64,000 bases of DNA from Rhodosporidiobolus odoratus (GCA_034387635.1 JAOANU010000014.1:372001-436000), one strand, 5' to 3'; positions 10,429-23,590 are shown, counted from the first letter of the stretch. Numbers and translations: made by a program. Notes: generated by a model not told the origin, from the letters alone.

Positions 10429-13400
10429 TTACGCGCCTTTTCCGAGCAAGATCCGCCTCTTCTCGTCGTCCTTCAGCTCGGCGGCCCCTCGTCGTAGCGG
10501 CTCATGGTGGGGGTAGGACGCCGAGACCGTCGAGGTCGGTTGTCGAGGCGGATTGCTGCCCGAACGCTCTGAGGTGGCGTCGCGGTCCCGACTCTACGAA
10601 GTGGGGCAAGTCAAGCTCAGTATACGGGAGGAGGAACAGGGAAATGAGAGCACAAACCCCGCTCTCCCGGCTACTATCGCTTGGCCTTTTAAGCATGCTC
10701 GGTCTCACGGTGCCATCATGAAGGATCGATAGCTCGTCCGGTTCTTCGGAGAAGACCTGCGATCCTCGCGCTTCTGCTGTGACCGCTCGAGCGTGGAGCG
10801 GGTGATCATCGAAGGTGACTGCAGAAGCAAATGCGAGAGTGAGGCCAAAGGGTCAGCATAAGTGATGATATAGCATCAGCAAGGGGTGAGTCGAGCGCAC
10901 CTTCGGGGTTGATGAGCTCGGTAGCGCCAACATCGAAAGGCAAGCCATCTTCTCCATCCGTGTCGACTGCGTGATCCGACGACGAGTCCGAGTCCTGACG
11001 TCGCGGCACGTCTGCCGTCTTGAGTGGCGGGAGAGGCTCCGCCATGAGAGGATCGTCTCGCTTCGCACCCAATCGGTGCTTGAGGAGACGGCTGCGAACA
11101 GCGGAAACTGCACGAGCTTTGGCGGCGGAACGAGCGTCGGCGAGAGGGAGGGTGCGATGGGTTTTGGAGAGAAGCTGGCCGAGTAGTTGTCCCTTTTGCT
11201 GCCATACGCTCTTGAGAGTGTCTACGGGAGCGGTACCGTGTCAGTGTACGAAGACGAAGGTGGGAATTTCTCCGAGCGCACCTCGCTTGATTTCGTTGAG
11301 TAACTCAAGGAAGGACCAGGTTTTCGAGCGGTACTGAATAGCCGGGGTTTTGTAGGTGATGTTGTAGATATTCGGCAAGCTGCTCTTGTCTTCCTTCTCG
11401 CTCTGTGTCGCGTGATAATATCGAATCAGACGGAAGTATGTACAAGGAAGGGAAGACAGGGACGCACTCGGTAGGTCAAGCACAGAATGGTCGACGAGAT
11501 CTCGACAAAGATGAAGGTCCGGTTCGAAGCCGCTCGCCGCCTCATCTCCTCGGCGTCAAGACCCTCCTCACTGCTCTCTGGCGCGAGCGCCGGGGTGGAA
11601 ACGGTCTGACGAAGACGATGCTCTGCGCTGCGGATGGAGGCGCTAGACGAGGCGAGCGTGTTGGCTGACCGCGAATTGTTCATAGTGTTGCTACTTGCTT
11701 GAGCAGCGCGGGGAAGGGTGAGAGACTCGACGGAACGGCTACTCTGAGGATCGTGAGGCACGACAAGGGGAGAAGACGGCTTGTCGGAGCGAGGTGGCGC
11801 GGATTCTTGCTGTTCTTCCGCTCGTCGTTCAGAGAAGAGGTAGTCGATAATCTGACGGCCAATGCGATGCTCGAGCTGTAAGCGTACGGGGTGGAGATGT
11901 AACTCGAAACGCTCAATGATGGAAATTCCGCCGACGGGAGCGAGCGAGTTCCACAACGCAGCGGCGAAGACGTCGACTTTAGCGAGCTGATTGTCTTCCC
12001 CGCCTCCTTCGTGCTTGGCAATAATTTCGGCGAAGATTTGCTCCGGACTGCTGTTCAAGGCGCGAAGGTCCTTGACGACGAGGCGGTTCGAAGCCGAGCC
12101 ATCCTGCTTGGATAGCCAGGAAAACTCGGCGCCGATGACGGAGAACTTGGCAAAGGGAAGATCCGTCTTGTCGAGGAGGAACCAGGTAACTTCTGCCGCT
12201 CTCGCTTCGAGTTGCATACCCGGTCGCTTGCTTGTTGTCTTCGGGCCGTTCGAGTCCTGCGAGCGGATGAGAGCCTCGACGACGAAGCCCAGCTCGCTTG
12301 CGAGACGGAGGTGTTCCGCACGGGCCAACGCGAGTTCGACTCGCCCGTCGTCGTCGAGCTGGTCGAGGTGGACGAGGTACTCTTGCATGAGCGATATGAG
12401 CCCGCGAATCTTCTGCTGCAGCCCGCCAACGGTCTCGATGACGCTCCGTAGGTTCGAGAAATCGCGAGTGAAGACGAGCGACTCAAGCTTCGTGCTGCGA
12501 GATTTGCGACCGGGGTCGCTGTAGAGAATGAGGTCGGTGACGACGTTGTAGATGGCGGCGAAATGGGCAGGGTTGGCGGAGAGGGAAAACTTCTCGCACT
12601 CGATCGACATGCGGTCCGTCGAGGTGTGGAAGTGGGATTCGAGTGTGGAAGAAGGACCAATTCCGCCGTCATCAAGGCCTCGTTTCGTGCTGAGTCGTAG
12701 CTGGTTGAATTTGTCGTAGCGAAAGGCGGCGGAGGTGCGAGGGACAACTCGGTCGAAACCCCAGGGCTCGACTCGAAGGTCAACCAGGGTTTCGAGCGGG
12801 ACGAAGGCATGAATAGTTCCGTCTCCGAGACCACCTTGATGACGGGGGTAGAAGACCTGCAACCCGTCGAGTCGTGCGAATGTTTGATGCAGCACTTCGG
12901 CGTTGACCGGGTCGTCGAACAGGCGAGTATCAACGATGGAGAAGACCTTGAGTTGAGCGCGGAAAGCGGTGATGATGAGGGTGGACTTCTCGTCGATGTC
13001 GCTCTGAAGCGAGATCTGGGGCTTGATGAACATGCAGAGGTGGCCGGTGTTGGCGTCGAAAGCCTCCGGAAGAGCGGCAGCGGCAGACTCGGGATCGACG
13101 TCGAGGTGATCTCCGAATTGGTGGCGCTCGCCGTCCTGCGATTCGTTCGCCGCCCAGAAGCCTCCCTCGCGGTTGACAAGCTCGTCGAGAAGTCGGTTCG
13201 CCTCGTCGGAATCGTCCCAGGCCGAGTTCTTTTTCGAGGCCGAACCGCCAGTTCGCATAGATTTGCGACGAGACCAGTTGCGACGGTGCGTCTTTTCGTG
13301 CTCCTTGGCGAGATCGCGGATGAAGCGGATGACAGACGCTGAGACGTGGTAGAGGTAACCCTTGCGATCCTGGGAGGAGTAGTAGTACTTGAGGAGAACC

Positions 13401-16400
13401 TCGCGAGTCGCGTTGGACACCCGAATCGTCGGGTTGTGGATCATATAGCGGTTTTCCCAGCTGCCCCATTCTTCACAAAGGGTGTTAGTGAGGTGCGGAA
13501 GGTGAGAAGGGTCGGCGCTATCTTCGCTCTCCTGGAAATGAGTCGAAGGGGAGGAAGGGGTTGACGAGTTTCGGCCGTTCTGCCTTGTCGATTCGTCGAG
13601 ATCTGGGCGAGCCGAGTCTTGCGCTTCGTCCCGAACCTTTTGAAGTCGCTCGATGATGCGGTGAACGGCTCGGATGCGTAAGTCGAGTTCGTGCTCCCGG
13701 ACTTTGTCGTGACAGTCGTTGAGCTGCGAGCGAAAAGCAGCAGGAAGGAATGGCACGGGGGATAGATAGGTACGGGTCAGCAAACCAGGCGGCTTGGGAC
13801 ATGCTGACGAGGTGAGATAGACGACACAGAACAGCTTTACCTGCGTCTCGAGCTCCATCAACCTCATTTCAGCTTCCTGTATCTGAACGGTAATCGTGTC
13901 TGCAGAATGGCAGGAAGGGTCAACGGACGCGATTACGAACGTCGAGGAACAGTAGCTCACCGGTAGCGCAACCCATCAAGCAAGTATGCGAGGCTTCTTT
14001 GCCAAACTTGGTCTTTCCTTTCTCATGCGAGGTAAGGTCGAGGAGGTCCCGGATGCTGTCCTCGTCGGTATCCTTGACCGGTGCAGCATCGGTGTGTCGG
14101 TAGTAGGTGAACCGGGGGCAGGACATGAGCGGGAGAAGGCGCAGTTGTGGTTGTCGATCCGGCATGGTGTACGAGGCATCGTTGAAGTCGTTCATGTTGA
14201 TCCAGTCGACGTCTTCGTCCGCGATCTCGAACGGCTCAGCGGAAGGAGCCGGGGTATGCTCGTCCTCCGTTTCGGCGTCGACGGGGGCGACGTAAGCCTT
14301 TTCAGGCTCTTTGAAGCAGGCGGTGATAGTGCGAAGGTCCACGGCGTCGAGGTCGATCTCGGCCATGTAGAAGGCCTTGTGCTTGACGAGCTTGCTCTCC
14401 GACATCTCCGACCGACGAATACTCATCTCTTGCTCCCTCTGGTGGAGGTCGACGTTGAAGCGGCCAATTTTGCCCTTAAGCCCGAGAACCGTCGTCTCTC
14501 CGCGCGCCCATTCAGACCACGATTCTTGCCGGTACGTATGCGAGATGAAGAGGGGCGCCAAAGAGAACCGATACTTGATGGTGGCGCAATGTTTGCCGAA
14601 CTTTTTCGACGGCGCCTGCGCGGAGGGGAACAGCTTGCCCTGCCGGATTGGAAGGGACATAGTACCGTCGAAGGTCTTCCACCATCGGACGAAGTGGGTG
14701 TTGGCGTGCGGGGTGAAGTGGAAGGAGTTGTACCCCTGCTCGCCGGCGTAGTCGACGCTAGCGTCCGAGGACGCATCGCTGTGACCGGGGAGATCGAGAG
14801 TGGCGGGAGAGGTAAGCGAGATGGAGAAGTGGACGAAGTCGGAACGGAAGCCAGCGAAAGAATCGGCAAACTGCGAGTGGAGAAGGTCAGCTGAAGATTC
14901 GCGAAGACCGGCAGGAAGCGACCTGCGGAAAGAGGAAGAGACAGAAAGGGGTGGAATGAAAGAACGAACCTCTCCATCGTTCGTCACAGCGGCGGAAGTC
15001 TTGGTATGCACCTCCCAGTGCGGGATGAAGTCGAAGAAGCGGCATTGCCGATGAAAGGTCGACTGCTCCTTACATCCTGCCTTCGAGCATACCTCCTCCC
15101 TGCAAGTCCGCTCGCAGACCAGTCCCAGACCCCATCGCACCCCGTTGATACACTTGGCGCAGACCTTGATCCAGTAGTTGCTCTCCTCAGTCGCTTCGTT
15201 AATGCTGCTTGCGGTGCCATCGTCGGTCTCCTCACCGAACGTGCTGCCAGCCACAGAACCGCCGTTGAGAACGGAACGGTCGTCCCGCTCCAGCTGCTCA
15301 GCGTGTCGAAGAACGGCGCCTGTCGCCGCCGCGTCGATGTAGTCCCGTAGATTCGGAATGCCGAGGATGTACTCCTCGCTGAGGATCTGGAAGAACTCGT
15401 GGTCGGGGTTGTCGAACCCGATACGGAACTGGACGTTGCCCTTCCAGGCTTTGGCGAAACCTGCGCCGAAGCCGGTGAGAGCGTACGGGTCGCGAGAACC
15501 TTTGAGGTGGAAGATGACGGAAGCGCGAGGGCCTTCAAACTGGAAGAGAACTCGCCAGTGAAGCTGAAGGCGGATCTTATCCCAGAAACCGAGGCGATCT
15601 GACGGATCAGGCGACGCTTTCGAGAGAGTCTCGATGACGCGGGCGAGATCCTGGATGGCAGGCTGGATGGAATTGCCCCAACCTATGCGGGTGGGCTCAT
15701 CGGTGCGGATCTTGATGGTCGGGGTCATGTAGGTTTTGACGGTCATGGCGGAGCGAGGGACGACGATAGAGTAGGGCGCGCCTTGGCCCTGGAAGACGTG
15801 CTGAGGGATGATCGCACAAGGAACCCGTCGAACCGACTCCTTCCCGCCTGCCTCTTCCGCTACGACGAGATCCGCCTCGCATTCCCAGGCAGCGTGATGC
15901 GGGTCGTTGCCAGGCGGAACGTGTAGGAGTGGCAGAGGGTAATCGCGGAGACGGAACCGAGCTTCTTCCATCTTCCACGAGATATGCAGAGGGACCAAGA
16001 GGGTGAACTTGGTGTTGCGAGGAAGGCCCTTGCCCACGTCGTGCAGGAAGTCGGCGAGCCCGTCGTTGCCGAAGGAAGGCCTAGAGAAGGAGAAGTGAAG
16101 GCGATGGAAGGTAGCTCGAGCGAGAGGAACGGACTTGCTTGCCGGAACAAGCTCGATCGGAAGGCGAGAGTCGGGGCGGAGGTTCTGGTGTTTGGCTCCG
16201 TAGAGGCGGCGCATGAGAGCTTCCTCCCGCCGTGCCTGCTCTGCAGCGGCGTTCCGAATGCGCTTGATCCAGTAAGACGAGTTAAAAGCGAGGAGATCCC
16301 GCCTGGCTTCGTCGACCGGGATAGAGTGCCGTCCATCCACCCTTGGGCCTTCCCTCGAGAAAGACGAGAACAGTCCTCGGTCGTCGTCTTCTCCCTCTGC

Positions 16401-19400
16401 GTCCTCTTCTTCCTCATCTTCCCCGTTCGCCTCCCTTCTCCGAATAGCCTCCACCTTGGCCTCGAACGCAGCCTCCCTATCTAACCTTGCAATCTGCTCC
16501 TCATACCCTGCCCTCCAGATGATATTGAGCTTCGTCTCGAACGGGTCATCCTGCATCGACACCGCCAACAGCCCAACCTTAAGCTCGATCTTCGGGAGCT
16601 TCTTCGCCTCTTCAGGATGAGGTTCAAGTATGAACCCATCGCCGCCCTTGATGTGCTCGTAGACGAGCTGCTTGGTCGCTTTGACGAGATTGGCGGCGTT
16701 ATCGACGATACGAGAGAAGATGTAGCGGAATGGGATGCGAAGGCGAGCAGTGTCGGAAGAGAGGAACACGACGAAGGGTTGTTGGCCGTCGTTGCCGGGC
16801 TCTTCTCGCATGGAAAAGACGCATGTCTGTAGACGAGCGATATCCTCCCATTTCCCCGGCGCGGTCGCGCTTTGCCCAGCGAGCAGGGCCGAGTCGAACT
16901 CGACAGCGAGGCCGAGGTCTTTCGACTGGTCGAGGCGGATGCGACAGAAGTTGACGAAGAGGTGGGTATCGTGTGGGAGGGTAGGGAAGATTTGAAGGTC
17001 GGAGAGATTGGCGTGAAGGCGAACGAGAGGGGGAGGACGGGGTGGAGAAGTAGAAGGGGCTCGTCGCTTGTCGGCGGTCGCAACTTGGATCTTCGGCTTG
17101 AGAGACCGCAGCGACGAGATGGCGACGAGGCAAAGGTAAATGCTGAAAAGTTCGAGGCGGAGAGTAACGATTTCGGTTTCGAAGTTGACCGTGATCTCGT
17201 CGACGGGGGCAGCAAGGCCGTCCTCCTTCCCAGCTCCACCGGACGCCTCTTCCGGCGACTGCACCTTGAACCTCATCGCCAAGTGTGGGATAATGACCAA
17301 ACTGCTTCCCACTTCCTTCTCCCTCCCTCTCGCCGCCCTCGGATCAAACCTCGGCGGCACGATACTCTTCCTCCTCTTCCCCCCAATGATATCTGCCATC
17401 TCCGCCCTCCCTCTCAACTCCCATGTCTCCCTCGTCTCTTCCCCCTCCCCATCCCCTCTAGGCTGCATCCCCCGTCTCCTCCCTCCCACACTAGCTCTCG
17501 CATCCACCACCGGATCCACGCTAAACTCGTCCAACGCAAGCTTGATCAACGCCGTCTTCCTAACCGTCTCATACCCATGCGGATTGACGCTCGCGTTCGC
17601 CTCAACCCGAATGTCCTCCCTCAACTCGAGCGAGTTGCGCGCCGCAAAGTTGGCACCACCTCCAGCTTGGGCAGAGGGGAGGCCAAAACCTAGGCCTGGT
17701 TCATGCGATGTTTGTAGGAGGTATTCGAGGACGAAGAGACCGGAGTGGGCGGCAATACCGCGGCAGGCTTGAGGGTCGGCTTTGGGGTCGACGCCCGCGA
17801 TGCGAAGGTCGAAGGAAGAGAGGGCGAAGTAGAAATTTTGATTAGGCGGGAGAAGATCCACGAGGGGTTTCGGCTTTGCTGAAGGAGACGGCTGAGTCGA
17901 AGGCGATCCCGGTGGCGGAGAGGTCTCGGAGGCTGCACGGCTGCGAGCAGTGGCGGTCGACGAAGCGCTGGCGAAAGACGAGAGGAAGTCCCTTAGACAG
18001 CTTCGTACAACCGGACGCCATAGATCAATGCCGATGTTTTCGAGAAGGATGTTGTGTTCGCCGGTCGAAGTTGACAGGTCGAGGAGCGGAATGAAACCAC
18101 CACCGTTTTCGTCGACCTTCTCATCCCCGAGCATGCGGACTGCAGAGGAAATCTCGAAGGGGCCGGCGGCGAGGACGTCGAGTCGTACAGGATCGGAAGG
18201 AAGAGTAGGAAGGGCGCCGCCCGCGTCGCTTTCGGTATCGCTGCTTGTGTAAGAAGAGGAAGCCGAGGGAGAGCCATGATTGGTGGCTAGGATGAAAACG
18301 CTGAGGGGTTCGGCGGCAAGGTGAAAGCGCGTCGAGTATTCGAGGCCGTGCTTGTCCTAAGTTTCGGCGCAGGTCAGTCAGGGTTCAGCTACTCAGAAGA
18401 GAGAAAGAAAGGTCGCACGAGGTCCTGGGCCAAATTAGACACCCTTCTCTCCTGAACTTGGTAAAACCTCCTTGCGTAGCCGTCCGCTGCATCCCGCTTC
18501 GACAAAGGCGGCGGCGGCGGTACCCCGAACTCCTCCTCGAACCTCCTCGTTTCCCTTCCCTGCTCCCTTTGCTCCTGCTCCTCCCCCTCCTCCTCTTGCT
18601 CCACCCCATCTTGATCATCCTCATACACCGACCTCCCAGTACTCCTACTCCTCCCACCCATTGCAAAAGTAAAAGACCCGACCGACCTCCCCGAAGCCCT
18701 ACTCCCGTTCCTAGCATGTTTCTTCCTCTCCTGCCTCTCCTTCTTCTCCCTCCTCCTCCCCTCCTCACTCCTCCTCACACTCCTCTCTCTATACTCCCCT
18801 CCGCACGTAAACGTCGCACCCGGCATACTGACACAAAGCATCTCGGGATTGGCCCAGGATCGGAAGAAAGGATCCGTGGGGTCGCCGTTTAGGTTGGGGG
18901 AAGAGTTGGGTGCGGAGGGAGTGGGAGAGGGGGCGATGACGCGGAGTTCGATGCCGGCGAGGGTGGCGGAGGCGATTAGACGGGGGAGGGCATGGAGGAA
19001 CTGTCCGGCGGGAGGAGCCGAAGATGGAGGGGAAAGGCTGGGAGGAAGAGGATGGCGCGGAGGAGGCTCGATTGGCGAGGTCAGAGATGTAGGGAAGGAA
19101 GCGGAAGAGGTGGAAGACGATCGGTCGCGGCTAGATTTCGATGACGAAGGTGGTCGAGGACGGGCCTTGAAGATGCGAAGGGCGGCATCGATGGTTTCAA
19201 ATGGTGCGTGACCGCGGATCTGACCGAGGAAGGCTTCGAGAATCACAGTCGAGTCGTTGTGGTCTGTCGGAGGGGGATTAAGGTCGAAGATTTCGGGAGA
19301 GAGGGGTGTCGAGGTAGAAGAAGGGAAACCCGGCGGAAGCCAGGTTGAAGTGAGGCCGAGGCGTGAAGAGCCGATAGAGACGGTCTTGTGAGCCGTATGG

Positions 19401-20983
19401 AGGACGTCGTCTGCAAGGACGGCAATTCATGTTTGGGTACTTTTCTGACCCAGAACTGGAGCGCAGGAGAAAGACGAACCTTCACCCCCATCAACCCCGA
19501 CTCTACCTTCCACTTCCCGCCACTCGAAGCCACACCTCAAGGCCACCTCCCTATCCCTGCCCAACCACGCTCGATGATCCCTCCTCTCTCCCCCCTCTTC
19601 ACTCGTCGTCCCCCCAAGCTCGACTTCCGCTTTCACGCCCCGTATCGCCAGGGCAAACGCGAGCGAAGAGGGCAGTGGTCGGTCCGCAGAGGCTGAAGAC
19701 GATGCAGCGATATGGAGAGGAGTGACGTAGTGCGCAGAGAGCAGAAAAGACGGGAGGGACAGTCGGAAAGTTTTGACCCATTCAAGAGGATTAGGCTTCG
19801 TGGTTGCCGAGGAAGTAGGACGGGGACTGGTAGTCGAAGACGGTCGCTGGGCTTGTAGATCAGAGAAGGAGCGTAGAAGACGCTTAAGCTCATGGACCCG
19901 AAGGTGAACCCCCGCTCCCGACTCTTCTTCGTCAGCTCCTTCCCCCCGACCACTCGCCGCTTTTGCAGCCGAAGTCAACCTTTCCCTACCCCTTTCTACC
20001 TTCTCCTTCATGCCTCTCCTGATACCTTTTGCAGCTCTCTTCGCTCCAGCCGCTATATCCTCCGGTGCCTTCCCCCCAAATTCGACGTCGACCGAAATAG
20101 AGTTGGGTCGGAAGAGAGCTTGACCGGCGCGGGTATGAGAAGGCGCAGAGAAAGGTGCGGACAGAGTGAGGATGACGCCTTGTGGGAGGGAAAGCGCGGG
20201 TAGAGCGATAGAGGCAGAGGCGGTTGAAGGAGGGAATTTGGCATCCAGGCCTCGAGGGAGTTCGCGGATTTCGAGGTGTTCGAGGTGGAACCACGCTTTT
20301 GCCTTTGCGTCCCGGTTCGATCCTTCGTCTTGAGGTTTCGAGATGGGAATATGCGACCCGTCGGAGAGCTTGACTTCCCCGCCCGCACTCAGGACGCCGT
20401 CAACTTTGCAGAGCTCCTCTACCTCAACGCTGAACTCGATGAGAATGGCAAAGAAGGTAAGGAGCCCGCTCGCGCGCCTGGCGAGAGTCTCAAGGAGGGA
20501 CGCTTGAGTCGACGAGGGCGAAGTTGAGCCAGCTGAGGCGGAGAAAGAGGTCGTCGAGGATCGCCTCGAGTCGGCGGAAGAAGGCGACGGTACGCTATCC
20601 TCCTCGTCCAGCTCCGCCTGGGGTGTCGCATCCTTCTTCTTCTGTGCCAGAAGAGCCTTCCTAGGCACCTTGACCCGGATTCCTTCGGCCCTAAGTACCA
20701 CCCAAGCGCCGCGTCCACTTTTTCTCCCCATTGTCGCTTGTTTCGCCGCATGACCGCCTCCTCCCCACCTTGCTAGTCCGAGCTTCTTGACCTCCAGAGT
20801 GACTCCATCAGGCCGGATCCATCGGAAGTTGTGTACTGCCGTAAGGGAGAGATGACCGATTGAGAAACCGCGAGGGAGGAAAAGGCGGAGAAGCAGGGGA
20901 AGGAAGAGGGCGAAAGTTACGGCGGCGAGGACGGCGTAGAACATGAGAGTCGGGATGACCGGGAGAAAGGCGGCGAGCTTCAT
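10429..20983 (-). CDS. FMP27: Bridge-like lipid transfer protein, FMP27/BLTP2 (SABRE/Hobbit) family
   Basis: A very long lipid-bridge protein thought to move lipids at ER-plasma membrane and other contact sites. Ten exons fit in phase: 20983-19480, 19410-18419, 18356-14970, 14870-13961, 13899-13841, 13723-11468, 11402-11282, 11221-10901, 10818-10658 and 10593-10429, about 3,291 residues. A membrane segment lies near residues 8-35, as in the family. Hallmarks include GFWDKIRL (about 15.59 kb), the GFRSDF region, the DVDWINMNDF...LLPLMSCPRFTYY block (about 14.1-14.2 kb), and C-terminal YRSKTWSFLELL. The intron 14969-14871 is 99 nt and in frame; removing it joins DGE to FADSFAGFRSDF, which fits the family better. 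The last exon gives a basic ending (KRRILLGKGA). An in-frame open stretch lies upstream of the ATG and is listed separately. Confidence 0.93.
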
Positions 20984-21552
20984 GGCTACGGTGCTGGACG
21001 GTAAAGCCGTAGGAAAGTTGTCGAGTGGGGAGGCGGGTTTGGTACGTCTAAGAAGCGGTGAAAGGGCTGAGCGAGGCAGGAGAGCAGCGGACTATGTGTG
21101 CGTACCTATTACTCTCGTTCCTCACTGCCTGTTCATCCCCGTATTGTCCTGCTTTGATGAAGCCGAACTGAGAAACCAAGAGGTCAGAGTGGTGCCGTCG
21201 ATTGCGGCATGGAGGGTACATAGACTTACAAGAGCTTGTTCTGCCCAGTCGTTCGAGTACTAGTAGCAAACACAAGTGAAGTAAGCGAAACGACTCGGCA
21301 TACTTACGCGAAGCGGAAGAAGCGATCGGGCCGAATGCATCACAACGCGACGAGCTTGCTGAGACGGATACAGCCCCGGCACGGTCTGTACGGTGCGAAG
21401 GCCATCTAGCGAGAGACCGAGGAGGTGAGCGCAGAACGCTCACGGAAAGCGGTTGCCTCCGCCGCGAGAAGACCAGCCAGACACAGACAAGACAGAGAGT
21501 AGCGAAACCAAATGTACAATCGCCTCGCATCTACGCTCCCTGTATTATGCAT
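20984..21552 (-). other. Multi-exon open stretch upstream of and in frame with FMP27
   Basis: Minus-strand segments 21552-21444, 21405-21308, 21259-21230, 21167-21106 and 21047-20984 are separated by four plausible introns, two with strong GTAAGT donors. Joined, they give 121 codons with no stop, running in frame into the FMP27 ATG. They contain a Leu/Ala-rich stretch and the motifs MHSARSLLPLRYSNDW and FGFIKAGQYGDEQ. The stretch could be a longer FMP27 N-terminus, a separate small gene (unspliced, the fourth segment stops shortly after 21106), or a leader with introns. FMP27 proteins normally begin with the membrane segment encoded at 20983, so the first option is not the default. Confidence 0.4.
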
Positions 21553-21588
21553 CCGTCAACCTTGTCACTCGGCTCTGGCGCAGGTCGC

Positions 21589-22602
21589 CTAGAAGCCGGC
21601 GGGAACGACGCCTTGCGGGGCGGGAGCGCTGCCGGGCGCCGGGGGTGCACCGTAGGGGTTCGGTGCACCGGGCTGCACAGAGAGCAACGCCGTGTAAGTC
21701 GGGCGAGCAGAAAAGCGTGCAGGCGATGAAGGTGCCAGGAAGGCAAAAACGCGAAGAAAAGAGGCCAAAGAAAGTGTGACTGACTTGAGCCAAGAACTCC
21801 TTCTCCTGCTGCACGATCGCCGCCTCGCCCTCGATACTCAACAGCAACGGCAACCCAACCAACAGTGCTGAAGTAGTCGTAATCCAAGCCGCCTGTCCGA
21901 CCTTTCCAACACTCCACTTGGTCCACCCTCGAACCTTGTCAATCGAGTCGACGATGGAAGCGCGAGTTGAAGGAGGGACCATATCTTTGAGGGCGTAGAA
22001 ACGTTCCGAGAAGGTCTCTTGAGAGGGGTCGTAGAGGGTCAGGGAGTCTTCTTCGTCGGAGAGGGCGTCCGAGGCGACGGAGGAGGCGTCAGACCAGTCG
22101 TCTTCAGTGACTTCCTTGATGAGAACCCTGAGTATCGGAAATTATCGCAATAGGGCGAGAAGGGGAGAAAGGTCGGGTCAGTCGTAAGAGGACAGGTATG
22201 GAGGCGGTAGTGGGTAGAGAAAATGGCGAGAGGTAAGTTGGCCGCGTGTCGCCGTGAGTGGCATCAGCATGTATCGCGCGGGTGGGAGTTAGTGCGTCGA
22301 GTCGTACGAGGCCCAGGGCCGTTCAGGAGTGGGAAATAGTCGCCAAAAGTAGTTGGGTCGGCGCCATCGGGTATTCGCAACATCGTGCGGTGCGGATAGA
22401 GCAGGCGTAGAGCCGGGTGTGAAATAGATAGCGTGCGAGTTGTATGACGTTTGCAGCATACCCATGGCGTTGCGAGTGCGTGAGACAAAGATGGAGATGA
22501 AGTGAGGAGATGATGAGGAAAGTCGAGCAACAAGATCAGCGAGGCTCGTTCGACTTCGGGCAGGACACCGTGATGGTTTACAGATGGACTATGAGCTTAC
22601 AT
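21589..22602 (-). CDS. TOM22: Mitochondrial import receptor subunit TOM22
   Basis: Central receptor and organiser of the TOM complex in the mitochondrial outer membrane; its acidic cytosolic domain binds presequences. Exons 22127-21785 and 21672-21589 carry almost the whole protein. The acidic N-terminus (EVTEDDWSD...DEEDS) is followed by the Tom22 block ETFSERFYALKDMVPPSTR, a single membrane segment (TSALLVGLPLLL), and a Pro/Ala/Gly-rich intermembrane-space tail ending VVPAGF. The total is about 142 residues, normal for fungal Tom22. No ATG lies in frame within exon 2. The base at 22127 needs two bases from an upstream exon, and AT|GTAAGC at 22602-22599 would supply them, splitting the ATG with a 473-nt intron. 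The identity is firm; the first exon is inferred. Confidence 0.88.
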
Positions 22603-22733
22603 GGTGTACTGTTGGTGTATGCGTTATGTTGTAGGAGCCGACCCCAGTTGGCGGATCCGGGCTTCTCTTGCTCTCTTACAACTGGCTTGAATGATCTGGT
22701 CTGAACAACAAGTCATTAAAAACACCTATAAAT

Positions 22734-23590
22734 ATGTCTCCTACCCTTCCCCTCGAGATCCAGCACTGCCTCCTCGACCTCGCCCTCCCCTTCATCTCCC
22801 GCGACGCCCTCGACGAGCGTGTCCAACTCTGCAGAATATTCTCGCTCGTGCACCTCACCTGGACAACCAAAGCGCAGGGCGAACTCTGCGAGTACCCCAA
22901 GCTCACAGCTCACCCTCAGGCAAGGTAAGAGGGCTCAGGAGCAAATCAGGCGAGGCTGGAGGTTGCCGCTGGAAAGGGAGGCATTAAAGGCATCTGGGTG
23001 GTGCTCCATGACTTTACCCTCACCGTACGTCACGCAATCGCAGCGATCGAGACCCATTGCACCGGGATTGAGCAGATGGTGCTGGAAGAAATGGACGACC
23101 AGTTCCCTTTCCAATCTAATGCTTTCCCTCGTACGCTAAGTTCGCCTGCATCTCTCCTGCACGGTGACTCACATGCACTACATACAGATATCTCTCACGT
23201 CGATCTCGCCCGGCGTCGAAGTCGTCTCTGGCACTACGAGATTGCACGTCTTGAAAAGCTAACCCGACGTCTTATCTCCTTGTCTATCTCCGGCTTTGGT
23301 TTGTGACCTTCGCTACGAGTCCGGACCATCACTAAACTGCCACCCTCACTTTGCACATTACACTGCGCCTCGAGCCCGATTTGGTGTTACCTTACCCTAC
23401 AGGCCTCGTTTTGGACACCCTGAAGCGCTGCAGTACTCTCCCTCGCACCCTGCTCGTCCAGCATGACCCGACACGAACTTTTCTCAGTCACGGATTGAGC
23501 GAGCTCACCTCGTGGTGCATTGGCAAGGGGATAGCGCTGGCAGTTGAGGACACTACCGAAGCGAAACGAAGCAAAGGCCGTGGGAGGTAA
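22734..23590 (+). pseudogene. F-box/LRR-like gene, ragged and probably decaying
   Basis: Three coding-like blocks lie in order on the plus strand. The first, 22734-22928, begins MSPTLPLEIQHCLLDLAL and resembles the N-terminus of basidiomycete F-box-like proteins (LPxEI...CRIFSLVH). The second, near 22960-23130, reads GGIKGIWVVLHDFTLTVRH, typical of their middle part. The third, 23351-23590, resembles their C-terminal end (SELTSWCIGKGIALAVED). I could not join the blocks in phase with introns of credible size: the only junction between the first two would need an intron of about 25 nt. The gene may be decaying, or its exon structure may be unusual. Its neighbour downstream is a clear pseudogene. 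Confidence 0.4.

Noticed and set aside
14871..14969. Reading the 99-nt in-frame segment of FMP27 as coding
   Set aside because: It starts with GTTCGT and ends with CTCGCAG; removing it brings conserved family blocks together. Kept as an intron, though retention would not break the frame.
11426..18134. Long antisense open frames inside FMP27 (for example plus-strand 13986-14894 and 16872-17693)
   Set aside because: They lie opposite conserved FMP27 coding sequence, lack family motifs, and reflect the scarcity of stop codons in GC-rich DNA.
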